From Kosakonia sacchari (lineage in GTDB: Bacteria > Pseudomonadota > Gammaproteobacteria > Enterobacterales > Enterobacteriaceae), in NCBI GenBank assembly GCA_900109485.1, contig FOAY01000009.1:152588-216587 (forward strand): DNA of 64,000 nucleotides, in the 5' to 3' direction. The translations under genes and the position numbers were made by a program. This document shows positions 34,667 through 43,627 of the stretch, piece after piece (the stretch's first letter is position 1; the number at the start of each line of letters is the position of its first letter). The notes under the pieces were generated by a model. It was not told where the DNA came from. It saw nothing but the letters and a program-made list of their open reading frames with translations, and searched no databases.

Positions 34667-35647
34667 TTAGACGGTGCGTTTAGACTTTTGTTTGTAGCGG
34701 TCGAAAATCACCGCCGCCAGCAGGATCAAACCACGCACCACATACTGTGAGAATGGCGAGATGTTCAGCAGGTTCATGGCGTTTTCGACAGTGCCCAGAA
34801 TCAGGATCCCGGCAACGACATAGGATATTTTGCCAATCCCGCCTTTCAGCGATACACCACCCAATACGCAGGCTGAGATAACAATCAGCTCATAGCCAAT
34901 CGACGTCATCGGCTGGCCGCTGGTCATGCGCGAAGCAAGAATAATCCCCGCTGCCGCTGAGACCAGGCCGGAGAGCACAAAGATGATGATTTTCGTGCGT
35001 ACCACCGGAACACCCGCCAGGCGGGCCGCTTCTTCATTACCGCCAATCGCCAGCGTATTGCGGCCAAACGTGGTTCTATTGAGCAGAAAGCCAAAAATAA
35101 TCAGGCAGCCAACCGTCAGCCAAATCGGCGCGGGCAGCCCCAGCCAGTTGGCGTAACCGAGGGTGAAGAAACGTTCATCCTCGATGCCGACCGCTTTACC
35201 GTCGGAAATGATATACGCCAGCCCACGGACGATCTGCATCGTGGCAAGCGTGGTGATCAAGGCGTTGATCTTCAAACGCGCAATCACGAAGCCGTTAATA
35301 AAACCGCTGACCACGCCGAGCAGCAAACCGGCAAATACGCCGATCCACAAACTCTCCGAAATGTTAATCACCACAGCCGTGGTTACCCCGGCGCAGGCGA
35401 TGACCGATGCGACCGACAGGTCAAAGTCCCCGGACGCAAGGCAGAACAGCATGCCGCAGGCCACCATGCCGGACATTGAGATCGCCAGCCCCAGCCCTTT
35501 CATATTGACAAAAGAGGCGAAGTTCGGCACAAACAGCGCGCAGCCGATAAACAGCACGGCAAACACTACCAGCATGCCGAACTGATCCCAGATCCGCCCA
35601 AAGCTGAGCGAGGATTTCGGTGTGCGGGACGTAGTTAAAGATGACAT
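34667..35647 (-). CDS. araH: L-arabinose ABC transporter permease
   Basis: A 326-residue membrane protein nearly identical to E. coli AraH across the core (for example MKGLGLAISMSGMVACGMLF). It belongs to the ribose/xylose permease type with 8-10 membrane segments and no EAA motif. ATG 35647 is better spaced from AGGAG than the adjacent ATG at 35650. Last gene of araFGH. Confidence 0.95.
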   Translation of the reverse strand: MSSLTTSRTPKSSLSFGRIWDQFGMLVVFAVLFIGCALFVPNFASFVNMKGLGLAISMSGMVACGMLFCLASGDFDLSVASVIACAGVTTAVVINISESLWIGVFAGLLLGVVSGFINGFVIARLKINALITTLATMQIVRGLAYIISDGKAVGIEDERFFTLGYANWLGLPAPIWLTVGCLIIFGFLLNRTTFGRNTLAIGGNEEAARLAGVPVVRTKIIIFVLSGLVSAAAGIILASRMTSGQPMTSIGYELIVISACVLGGVSLKGGIGKISYVVAGILILGTVENAMNLLNISPFSQYVVRGLILLAAVIFDRYKQKSKRTV

Positions 35648-35661
35648 CATTTTCTCCTCAC

Positions 35662-37176
35662 TCAGGCGACAGCCTGGCTAACTTTCGGCATCGCGAGGCT
35701 CAGCGCCCGCTGTTCATCACACTGACCGTGAAGCAGTTCACCGGCGATTTCCCCTTCACGCATCACCACGATGCGATCGGCAACGCCGAGCACTTCCGGC
35801 AAATCACTGGAGGCAAACAGCACCGCAACACCGCGGGAAGCCAGCGCGTAAATTACGTTGTAGATCTCATGTTTCGCCCCGACATCGATGCCGCGCGTCG
35901 GCTCGTCGAGCAAAATGACTTTCATCTCTTCCGATAACCAGCGACCAAGAATCGCCTTTTGCTGGTTGCCACCGGAGAGATTCATAATCAGTTGTTCCGC
36001 GCCAGGCGTTTTGATATTGAGCGAACGAATATGGTGTTCGGCGTTTTCACTTTCCCAGCCATCATTGATCAGACAACCTGCGCGAATGTATTTGCGTCGG
36101 GCGCTGATATTGATGTTCTCCTGCACCGAATGAACCGGAATAATGCCTTCCGCTTTACGATCTTCCGGGCATAACATCATGCCCGCCTGGATGGCATGCG
36201 CCGGTTTAGTGATATTGACTTGCTCGCCGTCGATAAAGACCTGCCCTTCGGTAATTTTCGTCCCGCCGAATAAGCCTTTCATTAATTCACTGCGCCCGGC
36301 GCCCACCAGCCCGAACAGGCCGACAATTTCACCGCTGCGCACGCTTAACGAGATGGGCGTTCGTACGCCTGGCGCTTTAACCTGCTCCAGCCGCAGGCGT
36401 TCGGCCCCGTATTCCCGCGGTTTCCAGCCATAAATATCCCCCAGCTCGCGCCCAACCATCGCCTGCACCAACTGGTCATGATTGACCTGCTGCATGTCCG
36501 TGAAGGTGCGCACATAGCGACCATCTTTAAAGACGGTAATGGCATCGCTGAGCGCAAAAATCTCTTCCATGCGGTGAGAGACATAGAGGATCACCCGCCC
36601 CTCTTTACGTAGCTCGCGGATCACCCGGAACAGGTTGTCGATCTCACGCGCCGAGAGAGAGCTGGTGGGTTCATCAAAGGCGATGATTTTGGCGTTGCGC
36701 GCCAGTGCCTTGGCAATTTCGACCATTTGCCACTGACCAATGGAGAGATATTTCAACGGCGTTTGCGGATCGATATCCAGCCCAAGATGCTGAAGCTGCA
36801 AACCGGCTTCGTAATTCAGCAACGAGCGGTTCACAATGCCGCTCTTGTGCGGGATCTGGCCAAGATAGATATTCTCCGCGACGGTCATTTCCGGCACCAG
36901 ATGCAGCTCCTGGTAGATGATCGCCACCCCGGCATTCAACGCTGCCGTGGTATCCGCGAAGGTGACTTCCTCACCTTTTATTTCCAGCGTACCGGTGGTC
37001 GGCGCGTAATTGCCGCTGAGGATTTTTAACAGTGTCGACTTACCTGCGCCGTTTTCACCCATCAAGGCGTGGATTTGCCCGGCGTAACAATCAAAACTGA
37101 TCTCGCTGAGCGCTTTCACACCGGGGAACGTCTTGCCGATGCCGCGAAAAGAGAGATAAGGAGTAGACTGTTGCAT
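35662..37176 (-). CDS. araG: L-arabinose ABC transporter ATP-binding protein
   Basis: A 504-residue protein with two ABC domains, equal to E. coli AraG. Domain 1 has Walker [10 protein letters not shown] (about 41-49) and Walker [13 protein letters not shown]. Domain 2 has a degenerate Walker A ([10 protein letters not shown]), signature LSGGNQQK and Walker [13 protein letters not shown]. Start [17 protein letters not shown] at ATG 37176; longer frames upstream are not conserved and run into the hairpin after araF. Confidence 0.96.
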   Translation of the reverse strand: MQQSTPYLSFRGIGKTFPGVKALSEISFDCYAGQIHALMGENGAGKSTLLKILSGNYAPTTGTLEIKGEEVTFADTTAALNAGVAIIYQELHLVPEMTVAENIYLGQIPHKSGIVNRSLLNYEAGLQLQHLGLDIDPQTPLKYLSIGQWQMVEIAKALARNAKIIAFDEPTSSLSAREIDNLFRVIRELRKEGRVILYVSHRMEEIFALSDAITVFKDGRYVRTFTDMQQVNHDQLVQAMVGRELGDIYGWKPREYGAERLRLEQVKAPGVRTPISLSVRSGEIVGLFGLVGAGRSELMKGLFGGTKITEGQVFIDGEQVNITKPAHAIQAGMMLCPEDRKAEGIIPVHSVQENINISARRKYIRAGCLINDGWESENAEHHIRSLNIKTPGAEQLIMNLSGGNQQKAILGRWLSEEMKVILLDEPTRGIDVGAKHEIYNVIYALASRGVAVLFASSDLPEVLGVADRIVVMREGEIAGELLHGQCDEQRALSLAMPKVSQAVA

Positions 37177-37210
37177 AACGTCTCCGTAAAGCAGTTCATT
37201 GTACATCTGG

Positions 37211-37231
37211 CTCCCCGCCTGACGCGGGGAG
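37211..37231 (-). other. araF-araG intercistronic stem-loop
   Basis: Stem CTCCCCGC (37211-37218) / GCGGGGAG (37224-37231), 5-nt loop, no T-run. In sugar ABC operons such hairpins after the binding-protein gene protect its mRNA and lower downstream expression; that role is inferred here. Confidence 0.6.
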
Positions 37232-37247
37232 CACAATCAACAGAGAA

Positions 37248-38228
37248 TTACAGTCCTTTTTTCGCCAGCTCTTCTTTGAAGTTCTCGCGGGTGATCAGCA
37301 CCACATCCGTTACAGCCGTAAATTTCGGTGGTTCAACACCCTTGGTGACCCAGTTGTAGAGCAGTTGGCTGGTTTTATAGCCATGCACGTCCGGGCTTGG
37401 CAGCAGCGAACCAAAGAAGCCGGTCGCCTGCGCTTTCGACAGCTCACTTACCGCATCGACACCGTTAATACCAATACCGATGACATCCGGCGCTTTAAAG
37501 CCCTGGCCTTCTGTCGCACGCACGCCACCCAGCACGGTGTTGTCATTCATGCCCAGCACCAGCCAGTGTTTCACTTCCGGATGCTGTACCAGCAGGGAGT
37601 TACCGGCATCAAATGCGCCGGGAATATCGTTAGATTTTGTCGGCACCTGGTAGATCTGTTTTTCCGGGAAACCGGCTTTTTTCAGCGCGTCCATAGAACC
37701 GGTCGTGCGGCGGCGAGCGGTATCCAGCTCGTTCGCAGTAATCGCCATGACGCCCGTCTCTTTCACATTCCAGCCGCGTTTTTGCATCTCTTTATAGAGT
37801 TCTTCACCCTGACGCGCGCCGATTTCGCTCGCCGCCATCATCACCAGCGGCACCGAGGTCATGGGTTCGCCTTTGGCGTTGACGAACTGGTCGTCCACCG
37901 CAATGACTTTCATGTCATAACCCCGCGCTTTGGCGACAATCGCCGAGCCAAGTTTGGGATCCGGAGTACAAATAACAAATCCTTTTGCGCCGCTGGCCGC
38001 CAGGCTATCAATGGCGTTCAGCGTTTTTTCACCATCAGGGACGGCGATTTTAATCACTTCAAAACCTAAATCTTTGCCCGCCTTGTCGGCAAACTTCCAT
38101 TCAGTCTGAAACCAGGGCTCTTCCGGCTGTTTCACCAGAAACCCGAGCTTCATCGTTTCAGCGATAGCGGATTGTGACATAACGGCAGCCAGACCGATGG
38201 CCGCCAACGCTTTAGTGAATTTGTGCAT
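37248..38228 (-). CDS. araF: L-arabinose-binding periplasmic protein
   Basis: A 326-residue type I periplasmic binding protein with signal peptide MHKFTKALAAIGLAAVMSQSAIA. Mature start ETMKLGFLVKQPEEPWFQTEW matches E. coli AraF. It delivers L-arabinose to AraGH. First gene of the operon; the upstream 316 bp should hold AraC and CRP sites, but I could not assign them with confidence. Confidence 0.96.
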   Translation of the reverse strand: MHKFTKALAAIGLAAVMSQSAIAETMKLGFLVKQPEEPWFQTEWKFADKAGKDLGFEVIKIAVPDGEKTLNAIDSLAASGAKGFVICTPDPKLGSAIVAKARGYDMKVIAVDDQFVNAKGEPMTSVPLVMMAASEIGARQGEELYKEMQKRGWNVKETGVMAITANELDTARRRTTGSMDALKKAGFPEKQIYQVPTKSNDIPGAFDAGNSLLVQHPEVKHWLVLGMNDNTVLGGVRATEGQGFKAPDVIGIGINGVDAVSELSKAQATGFFGSLLPSPDVHGYKTSQLLYNWVTKGVEPPKFTAVTDVVLITRENFKEELAKKGL

Positions 38229-38391
38229 GGTAAACTCCAGCTTTAGCTTTCTTTTATGTAGGGAAAAATAACTACCGGTTCATTTAAAAGTTAATAAAAC
38301 AAGGCATTAGAGTCCGCACATCCCTGGACACCTGTGCTGGAAGTAGTTTTAGCGGGAAATTGATTCTCCATAGGAGAGCGGCATCACACCG

Positions 38392-38410
38392 CAGAATTAC
38401 AGTAATTCTG
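38392..38410. repeat. 19-bp perfect palindrome upstream of araF
   Basis: CAGAATTAC-A-GTAATTCTG: two 9-bp arms around one base. Operator-like symmetry, 164 bp upstream of araF. The binding protein is unknown. Confidence 0.6.
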
Positions 38411-38513
38411 TACATAAATTCAGCGATATAACACATAAAATTAGCCGAATTTGTCAGACAAATAGAAAGGGCAAAAGCAGGATAATCCATAACACCAGCC
38501 AGCTTATCCTTGT

Positions 38514-38536
38514 CCCGGATGCAGGGCGCATCCGGG
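38514..38536. repeat. REP-like palindrome
   Basis: Arms CCCGGATGC (38514-38522) and GCATCCGGG (38528-38536), 5-nt loop. The core resembles enterobacterial REP units (CCGGATG/CATCCGG). Located 9 bp after the DJ-1 family gene stop. Confidence 0.55.
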
Positions 38537-38544
38537 CAAAAAAA

Positions 38545-39102
38545 TCACCAGCTATAATAGATATGATCGGCGTGATTGCGCGCCGCAGTTTCATCCCCCT
38601 GCAAACGCGCGGCAATCGTCAGCGCAAAATCGAAAGCCAGCCCGAGGCCTTTACCGCTGATCAGGTTGCCATCTTCCACCACTGGCGCGTCAACATACTC
38701 ACCATCATGGACAGTTTCGTACAGATCGCCGGAGCAGACATAGCGGCGGCCCTTCAGCAAGCCGTTGCCGCCCAGCACGCGCGCAGCAGCGGAACAGATG
38801 GGGCAAATTAACTTGCCGGCAACGTCGTGCTGTTCAACAAATTGCACCACCGCTTTGCTGGCAGCCAGATTCACGCTGCCCTGCGGCCCGCCGGGTAAGA
38901 CGATGGCGTCATACAGCTTTGCCTGACGCTCAGCCAGCGTGCTGTCTGCAACCATCGGAATAGCGTGATAACTGACCACCGCGCGGGACTCCGCGCAGGC
39001 CAGCGTTTCGACGTCAATATTTAAGCGACGCAGGATATCAATGGTGATAATCGCTTCTGCTTCTTCGAAACCGGGTGCCAACAACACCGCCACTTTTTTC
39101 AT
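38545..39102 (-). CDS. DJ-1/PfpI family protein
   Basis: A 185-residue DJ-1/PfpI-superfamily protein. It has the N-terminal acidic-site glutamate in LLAPGFEEAEA and a nucleophile-elbow region LICPICSAAARVLG with the likely reactive cysteine. Relatives (YajL, YhbO, Hsp31) are reported as chaperones, glyoxalases or deglycases; the specific activity here cannot be fixed. E. coli has no DJ-1 gene at this locus, so this is an accessory gene between araF and yecJ. Confidence 0.82.
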   Translation of the reverse strand: MKKVAVLLAPGFEEAEAIITIDILRRLNIDVETLACAESRAVVSYHAIPMVADSTLAERQAKLYDAIVLPGGPQGSVNLAASKAVVQFVEQHDVAGKLICPICSAAARVLGGNGLLKGRRYVCSGDLYETVHDGEYVDAPVVEDGNLISGKGLGLAFDFALTIAARLQGDETAARNHADHIYYSW

Positions 39103-39207
39103 GTCCGACTCCTTACGTTGAAGGTGGGTTGATTAAAGTGGGGTTATTGTTGACCAAAACAGCGTTTCATAATTCCCGCTGCGTCACATCCCTGCCAGGC
39201 AGAGTAC

Positions 39208-39459
39208 TCAGTGAGCTTCACCCTGAGGGGTAAATTTCAGTTCAATTAGGGCGATAGCTTTCTGGATTGCACGGCGGGTAACCGGGTCGGTCGCGGCCGG
39301 GTGGGTAGCAAAATCGATGCTCTTAAGCTGGTGAGACATTTTCTCACGCACTTCAACCGGCGCGATGACGTCGATAACGTCGAGGATCTGTTTGATGACG
39401 AGCTGACAGGCAACGATATCGGATACCAGTTCCTGGTCAGTGGTGAGATTCTGTGACAT
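39208..39459 (-). CDS. yecJ: DUF2766 family protein YecJ
   Basis: An 83-residue protein, the length of E. coli YecJ, beginning [28 protein letters not shown] sequence and ending KFTPQGEAH. Function unknown. ATG 39459 follows AAAGGAGCGCCT; a longer frame to 39486 is not conserved. The neighbouring azuC gene lies just upstream on the same strand, as in E. coli. Confidence 0.92.
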   Translation of the reverse strand: MSQNLTTDQELVSDIVACQLVIKQILDVIDVIAPVEVREKMSHQLKSIDFATHPAATDPVTRRAIQKAIALIELKFTPQGEAH

Positions 39460-39540
39460 AGGCGCTCCTTTAATAAAGTGCGCCATAGTAGCGGGAATTC
39501 ATGCGTATGAGTAGGCCTGGCCGCCGGGCGACAGGCATAA

Positions 39541-39564
39541 AAAAACCTGCTTTAGCAGGTTTTT
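39541..39564. terminator. Terminator of azuC / AzuCR RNA
   Basis: Stem AAAAACCTGC (39541-39550) / GCAGGTTTTT (39555-39564), TTTA loop, T-runs on both strands. It starts 7 bp after the azuC stop on the minus strand. Confidence 0.88.
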
Positions 39565-39570
39565 TTATCA

Positions 39571-39654
39571 TCAGAACATAGCGCCTGGCGGTACGTCTTT
39601 GAAAGTTTTGCAGTAGGTTTCAAACATGTGCTTCAGAATTTTACGCAGTTTCAT
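39571..39654 (-). CDS. azuC: Small membrane-associated protein AzuC (AzuCR dual-function RNA)
   Basis: A 27-residue gene too short for most callers. The frame reads MKLRKILKHMFETYCKTF then KDVPPGAMF, close to E. coli AzuC (28 residues). A good Shine-Dalgarno GGAG sits 6 bp before the ATG, and a strong terminator follows. In E. coli, the transcript AzuCR both encodes this amphipathic peptide, which associates with the inner membrane and GlpD, and acts as a base-pairing RNA; expression is under CRP control. Two CRP-like sites lie upstream here. The dual RNA role is inferred from orthology and synteny with yecJ. Confidence 0.85.
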   Translation of the reverse strand: MKLRKILKHMFETYCKTFKDVPPGAMF

Positions 39655-39706
39655 TTTTTGCTCCGGCGATTTGTTATGCAGGTGTTACGTCTCAATGCGT
39701 ACATAA

Positions 39707-39752
39707 TATGACCTTCATCACAAAAATCAATCACCATGTGATAGAAATCACG
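39707..39752 (-). promoter_or_regulatory. Two tandem CRP-like sites upstream of azuC
   Basis: Site A: TATGA-N6-TCACA (39707-39722). Site B: TGTGA-N6-TCACG (39737-39752). Each has 9 of 10 consensus bases, with centres 30 bp apart. They lie 53-98 bp upstream of azuC and could also affect the divergent exporter gene. Confidence 0.65.
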
Positions 39753-39868
39753 TTTCAAAAAATGAAAATGCAGTAGCTTTGTTAAAAATTTAATTATAAA
39801 TCCTGCAGTTAACACTGCTAAAAATTTTTTTAGCATTCTCAATTATTTTTGCAAATGGCAGACCCACA

Positions 39869-41293
39869 ATGAGTGAAAGCACCCTTTTGCGGAAGACTGG
39901 AGGTCTTTCTCCCGCTGCGCTACTGGTAGCCGGCGCTTTCTTTATGGAGTTTATCGACGGCACGGTAATCGCTACCGCCCTGCCGGATATGGCAAAAACG
40001 TTTGGTGTCGAAGCCGTTGCGCTGAACATCGGCATCAGCGCTTATTTAATTACCCTTGCAGTGCTGATCCCGGCCAGCGGCTGGATTGCCGATCGCTTTG
40101 GCGCGCGCAATGTCTTTTCGCTGGCGCTGGCTATCTTCACCATTGCGTCGATATTGTGTGGGCTGTCGACCAGTGTAGAGATGTTTGTCAGCATGCGTAT
40201 TTTGCAGGGTGTCGGCGGCGCATTGATGGTGCCGGTTGGGCGCCTCGCCGTACTGCGCACCACGCCAAAACATCAGCTTATTACCGCCATCGCCACGCTA
40301 ACCTGGCCCGCGCTGGTCGCGCCGATCATCGGCCCGCCGCTGGGAGGATTTATTACGCATTACGCTGACTGGCGCTGGATCTTCTTTATTAATGTGCCGC
40401 TGGGGATTGTGGCGATTTTGCTGGCACTGCGCATCATTCCCAATATTCGTGAAGAGGAGCGACGCCCGTTCGATTTGCCGGGATTTATCGCTACGTCGGT
40501 GGCGATGGTCAGCCTGGTGTATGCCATGGAGGATTTAGGCGCTGAGCAGCCGCAAGGCGTACTGACCAGCGGGTTGCTGATTCTGGGCGGTTTAACGCTG
40601 GCCTTTACGTTGCGCCATTTCCGGCGAGCGCAATGGCCGATGATCCGGCTGGATGCGATGCAGGTGCCGACATTTCGCGTGACGATGTACGGCGGCTCGC
40701 TGTTTCGCGCATCAATAAGCGCCGTCCCATTTCTGCTGCCGCTACTGTTCCAGGTCGGTTTTGGTATGGATCCGTTCCACGCCGGGCTGCTGGTGCTGGC
40801 GGTATTTGCCGGTAATCTGACGATCAAACCCGCCACGACACCGCTGATTCGCTGGCTGGGCTTTAAAAAATTGCTGCTGATTAACGGCGCGCTGAATGTG
40901 CTGGCGCTGCTGGCCTGCGCGTTTCTTACCCCGGCAACGCCTGTCTGGCTCACCTTTGTGGTGCTGTTCCTGGGCGGTGTCTTCCGCTCGGTACAGTTTA
41001 CCGGCGTCAGCACCCTCGCCTTTGCCGATGTTCCGTCACCGCAAATGAGTTATGCCAATACGCTGTTCAGTACCGCCACGCAACTGGCTGTCGGCCTGGG
41101 TATCACGCTTGGTGCAATTGGTATTCGTATTGGTGAACATGTCAGTGAGTGGCTGCATATCACCGGCGTTGAAGGGAGCAGTTTCCGGCTGGCGTTTGTA
41201 TTTATCGCGCTGATTTGCCTGGTTGGCATGTTTGATACGTTGCGCCTGACCAGGGATGCCGGTAGCGCCGTATCACAGAGGAAAAAAGCGTAA
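39869..41293 (+). CDS. MFS drug exporter, DHA2 (14-TM) family
   Basis: A 474-residue major facilitator with about 14 membrane segments. The DHA2 motifs are visible: motif D1-like FMEFIDGTVIATALPDM, motif A GWIADRFGARNVF, motif B RILQGVGGALMVP, motif C WPALVAPIIGPPLGGF. Such proteins are proton antiporters that export drugs or metabolites (HsrA/MdtD/EmrB type). The substrate is unknown. E. coli has no exporter between azuC and yecR, so this gene with the isomerase next to it is an accessory insert. Confidence 0.85.
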   Translation: MSESTLLRKTGGLSPAALLVAGAFFMEFIDGTVIATALPDMAKTFGVEAVALNIGISAYLITLAVLIPASGWIADRFGARNVFSLALAIFTIASILCGLSTSVEMFVSMRILQGVGGALMVPVGRLAVLRTTPKHQLITAIATLTWPALVAPIIGPPLGGFITHYADWRWIFFINVPLGIVAILLALRIIPNIREEERRPFDLPGFIATSVAMVSLVYAMEDLGAEQPQGVLTSGLLILGGLTLAFTLRHFRRAQWPMIRLDAMQVPTFRVTMYGGSLFRASISAVPFLLPLLFQVGFGMDPFHAGLLVLAVFAGNLTIKPATTPLIRWLGFKKLLLINGALNVLALLACAFLTPATPVWLTFVVLFLGGVFRSVQFTGVSTLAFADVPSPQMSYANTLFSTATQLAVGLGITLGAIGIRIGEHVSEWLHITGVEGSSFRLAFVFIALICLVGMFDTLRLTRDAGSAVSQRKKA

Positions 41294-41298
41294 AGGGA

Positions 41299-41331
41299 CC
41301 GCCGCAGCCAGTCCAGCTGCGGCGGGTTTTT
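41299..41331 (+). terminator. Terminator of the MFS exporter gene
   Basis: Perfect 10-bp stem CCGCCGCAGC (41299-41308) / GCTGCGGCGG (41316-41325), followed by GTTTTT. It lies between convergent genes. Confidence 0.85.
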
Positions 41332-41332
41332 A

Positions 41333-41971
41333 TCAGGCCAGCACTTCGCGAACGAACGCTTCAATCTCTTTGTTCTGGCAGTGTTCAAAGAAGCACTGCT
41401 GGAAGCGCTCGCCGGAGACGGCCGTTTTCACCAGTTCACGGTCAATGGCGCGCAGGGAATCGAGGTAATTGTCTTTAACCACCGCGGCTTTCACCTGGTT
41501 CAGGATCCCGGCATTACGCACCTGCGGCTCTTTACGCTCCGGCGGATAACCTTCCCCTTTACGACCAGTAAAAGCTTTCTCAAAAATAAAGCGCACGTTC
41601 AGTTCCGCGCCCCAGCCAAAACCTTTCGCAAACGGCAGCGATAACGCATTACCGTTGTTGATCTGGGCAAACAGGAACGCATCCGCGGGATCAATACAGT
41701 AGCCGCACACTACACCCGGATGAATGTTCAGCGACATCAGCGCACCCTGCCCGGTACCGCAGCCGGTGACGACAAAATCCACAGCTTTCGCGTTCAGCAG
41801 AATACTCGCCATAATGCCCAGGTGGATGTAGGTCAGATGATGGTCATTCTCGTCGCTCATGCCGACGTTAAACACCGGGAAATCTTTTTCATCGGTAACG
41901 GCTTTCAGCTCTTTCAGAATGATGGCATTTTTAGCCGCCTGACTGTTTTCCATCATCAGTGCAATTTTCAT
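41333..41971 (-). CDS. RpiB/LacA/LacB-family isomerase, DhuI-like
   Basis: A 212-residue LacAB/RpiB-family isomerase. The active-site cysteine region is VVTGCGTGQGA, followed by NIHPGVVCGYCIDPADAFLFAQ-type sequence and INNGNALSLPFAKGFGWGAE. This pattern, including the N-terminus MKIALMMENSQAAKN, resembles the longer RpiB-like protein DhuI. In streptococci, DhuI isomerises 4-deoxy-L-threo-5-hexosulose uronate, the product of unsaturated uronyl hydrolases. Plain RpiB is shorter (about 150 residues). I infer a uronate isomerase role, which would connect with the GH105 hydrolase at 11.2-12.3 kb. Not present here in E. coli. Confidence 0.72.
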   Translation of the reverse strand: MKIALMMENSQAAKNAIILKELKAVTDEKDFPVFNVGMSDENDHHLTYIHLGIMASILLNAKAVDFVVTGCGTGQGALMSLNIHPGVVCGYCIDPADAFLFAQINNGNALSLPFAKGFGWGAELNVRFIFEKAFTGRKGEGYPPERKEPQVRNAGILNQVKAAVVKDNYLDSLRAIDRELVKTAVSGERFQQCFFEHCQNKEIEAFVREVLA

Positions 41972-42215
41972 TTTTGATCTCCTGTGAACATGCTTCAGAT
42001 AGCAAAGGTTGGTTAAACCATACTACCTGCCAAACATACTTTCAAATTTAATGAAAAATGGTTTTAAAAATCAAAAGCGGGTTCACAGTTTTGCATCAAT
42101 CCCCCGTCGTTTCGCCGTCGCGATTAGTAGCGCCAGTTCCACGGGTTATTCTGCCGATTGTCCTCCGATCCGCACGTTAAGATGAGAACATGCCAAAATG
42201 AATCAGAGTGATTTC

Positions 42216-42545
42216 ATGAAGAAAATTTTTGTTGCCGCTTCGCTGCTGCTTGCTGGTTGTACTCTCACCAAAGAGGCGGAAGTCAGCAGTGTGGATACCA
42301 CCAGTGGGCTGGTGCGTCTGAGCTATAACCAGTCGATGATGCAAACCGCGAATTACGATCAATACACCGCACAAGGAACGGCTAACAAGCAGTGCCAACA
42401 GATGGGTTACGCCACGGCAGTGCCTTTCGGCCAACCGATCGAAACGTGTAGCCTGATCAGCGGTTCGGTTTGCATGAATACAAAAGTCACTATTCAATAT
42501 CAGTGCCGCGGCATGGCCTTTTCCCATACCACGGGTAGTTGGTAA
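42216..42545 (+). CDS. yecR: Lipoprotein YecR
   Basis: A 109-residue lipoprotein matching E. coli YecR. The signal peptide MKKIFVAASLLLAGC ends in the lipobox LLAGC. The body has ANKQCQQMGYATAV and two further cysteines that may pair. The gene is part of the FlhDC/flagellar regulon in E. coli, but its function is unknown. ATG 42216 is chosen because it starts the signal peptide; a start at 42198 would add six residues. Confidence 0.9.
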   Translation: MKKIFVAASLLLAGCTLTKEAEVSSVDTTSGLVRLSYNQSMMQTANYDQYTAQGTANKQCQQMGYATAVPFGQPIETCSLISGSVCMNTKVTIQYQCRGMAFSHTTGSW

Positions 42546-42551
42546 TTTCCG

Positions 42552-42576
42552 GGCCAGCAATCCTGCTGGCCTTCAC
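42552..42576 (+). terminator. Possible terminator of yecR
   Basis: Perfect 8-bp stem GGCCAGCA (42552-42559) / TGCTGGCC (42564-42571), followed by TTCACATTTATT, a weak T-tract. Confidence 0.5.
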
Positions 42577-42748
42577 ATTTATTAATAATCAAAACAATTC
42601 TCATTTATTTAATTAACCACTGCAATGCGTGTTATTCTCATTCACTTCGTTAATAAATCATTTTTCATTTAACCTTTTGCAAATAATTAAATAACAAATT
42701 ATAGTGGCCGCTCTACTATTCTATTTTTATATTTTCCGGAGCCGCGCC

Positions 42749-43246
42749 ATGTTAAAAGCAGAGATGATTGAAAAACTAAATGAACAAATGAATCTGGAAC
42801 TGTTTTCTTCCCTGCTTTATCAGCAGATGAGCGCATGGTGCAGCTACCACAGCTTTGAAGGCGCCGCGGCGTTCCTGCGCCGCCACGCGCAGGAAGAGAT
42901 GACGCATATGCAGCGTCTGTTTGACTACCTTACGGATACCGGCAGCCTGCCGCGCATCAATACTATCGAATCGCCGGTTGCCGATTATGCCTCGCTGGAT
43001 GTGCTGTTTCGCGCCACTTACGAACATGAACAACTGATCACGCAGAAAATTAATGAACTGGCGCACGTTGCCATGACCACTCAGGATTATCCAACCTTTA
43101 ATTTCCTGCAATGGTATGTTGCCGAACAGCACGAAGAAGAGAAATTGTTTAAATCGGTTATCGATAAATTAACGCTGGCGGGTAAAAGCGGCGAAGGGTT
43201 GTATTTCATCGATAAAGAACTGGCGACGCTGGATACGCAGAATTAA
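42749..43246 (+). CDS. ftnA: Ferritin FtnA
   Basis: A 165-residue non-haem ferritin, equal in length to and closely matching E. coli FtnA ([21 protein letters not shown]). Ferroxidase residues are present: the first-helix Glu in MNLELFSS, ExxH in AQEEMTHMQ, and the helix C/D glutamates. It stores iron as a 24-mer. The ATG 42749 follows CCGGAGCC. AT-rich sequence upstream with GATAATGAG-like pieces on both strands could hold Fur sites, but I cannot define them. ftnB, next door in E. coli, is absent. Confidence 0.95.
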   Translation: MLKAEMIEKLNEQMNLELFSSLLYQQMSAWCSYHSFEGAAAFLRRHAQEEMTHMQRLFDYLTDTGSLPRINTIESPVADYASLDVLFRATYEHEQLITQKINELAHVAMTTQDYPTFNFLQWYVAEQHEEEKLFKSVIDKLTLAGKSGEGLYFIDKELATLDTQN

Positions 43247-43253
43247 TTACGCA

Positions 43254-43285
43254 GGCGGTAAATAATACTTTTTACCGCCGTTTTT
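43254..43285 (+). terminator. Terminator of ftnA
   Basis: Perfect 9-bp stem GGCGGTAAA (43254-43262) / TTTACCGCC (43271-43279), followed by GTTTTTATT. It lies in the 40-bp gap to convergent yecH. Confidence 0.85.
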
Positions 43286-43286
43286 A

Positions 43287-43526
43287 TTAATGTTTGCAGA
43301 TTTTACTTTCGTGAGTGGAAAAACCCTCTTCAGCCGGAATGAATTTTCCGCGCGACGCTAAAAATGTCACCAGTTCCGCCGCCGTCATTCCCTCAGCCGA
43401 GCAAGTATGAAAACGCGCCGTTTCCCCGAAGCGGGCGGTAATGGCCGCCGCGAGGCTCTCTGTGGTGTAATGTTCGCCTGATGCAATCATCATATTCAGT
43501 ACTTCGTGGCCATGTATTGATGCCAT
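43287..43526 (-). CDS. yecH: YecH family metal-binding-like protein
   Basis: A 79-residue protein equal to E. coli YecH in length (MASIHGHEVLNMMIASGEHY). Two cysteines and several histidines (GHEV, FHTCSAEGMT, KICKH at the end) suggest a metal site; the family annotation is putative metal-binding. ATG 43526 has an ideal Shine-Dalgarno AGGAGG. Convergent with ftnA. Confidence 0.92.
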   Translation of the reverse strand: MASIHGHEVLNMMIASGEHYTTESLAAAITARFGETARFHTCSAEGMTAAELVTFLASRGKFIPAEEGFSTHESKICKH

Positions 43527-43627
43527 AAATCCTCCTCGCAAAAGATGCATCATAAACACAACATTGCCTGTAGATGTTGCGTTAAGACAGGTTTACATGC
43601 ATCTGGTGCAGCGCCAGCCCAGCCTAT

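Larger units (their letters stand above)
38229..38544. promoter_or_regulatory. Region upstream of araF
   Basis: A 316-bp gene-free stretch. It contains a perfect 19-bp palindrome (38392-38410) and a REP-like hairpin (38514-38536), both listed apart. The araFGH promoter must be here; no AraC half-site was convincing. Confidence 0.5.
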
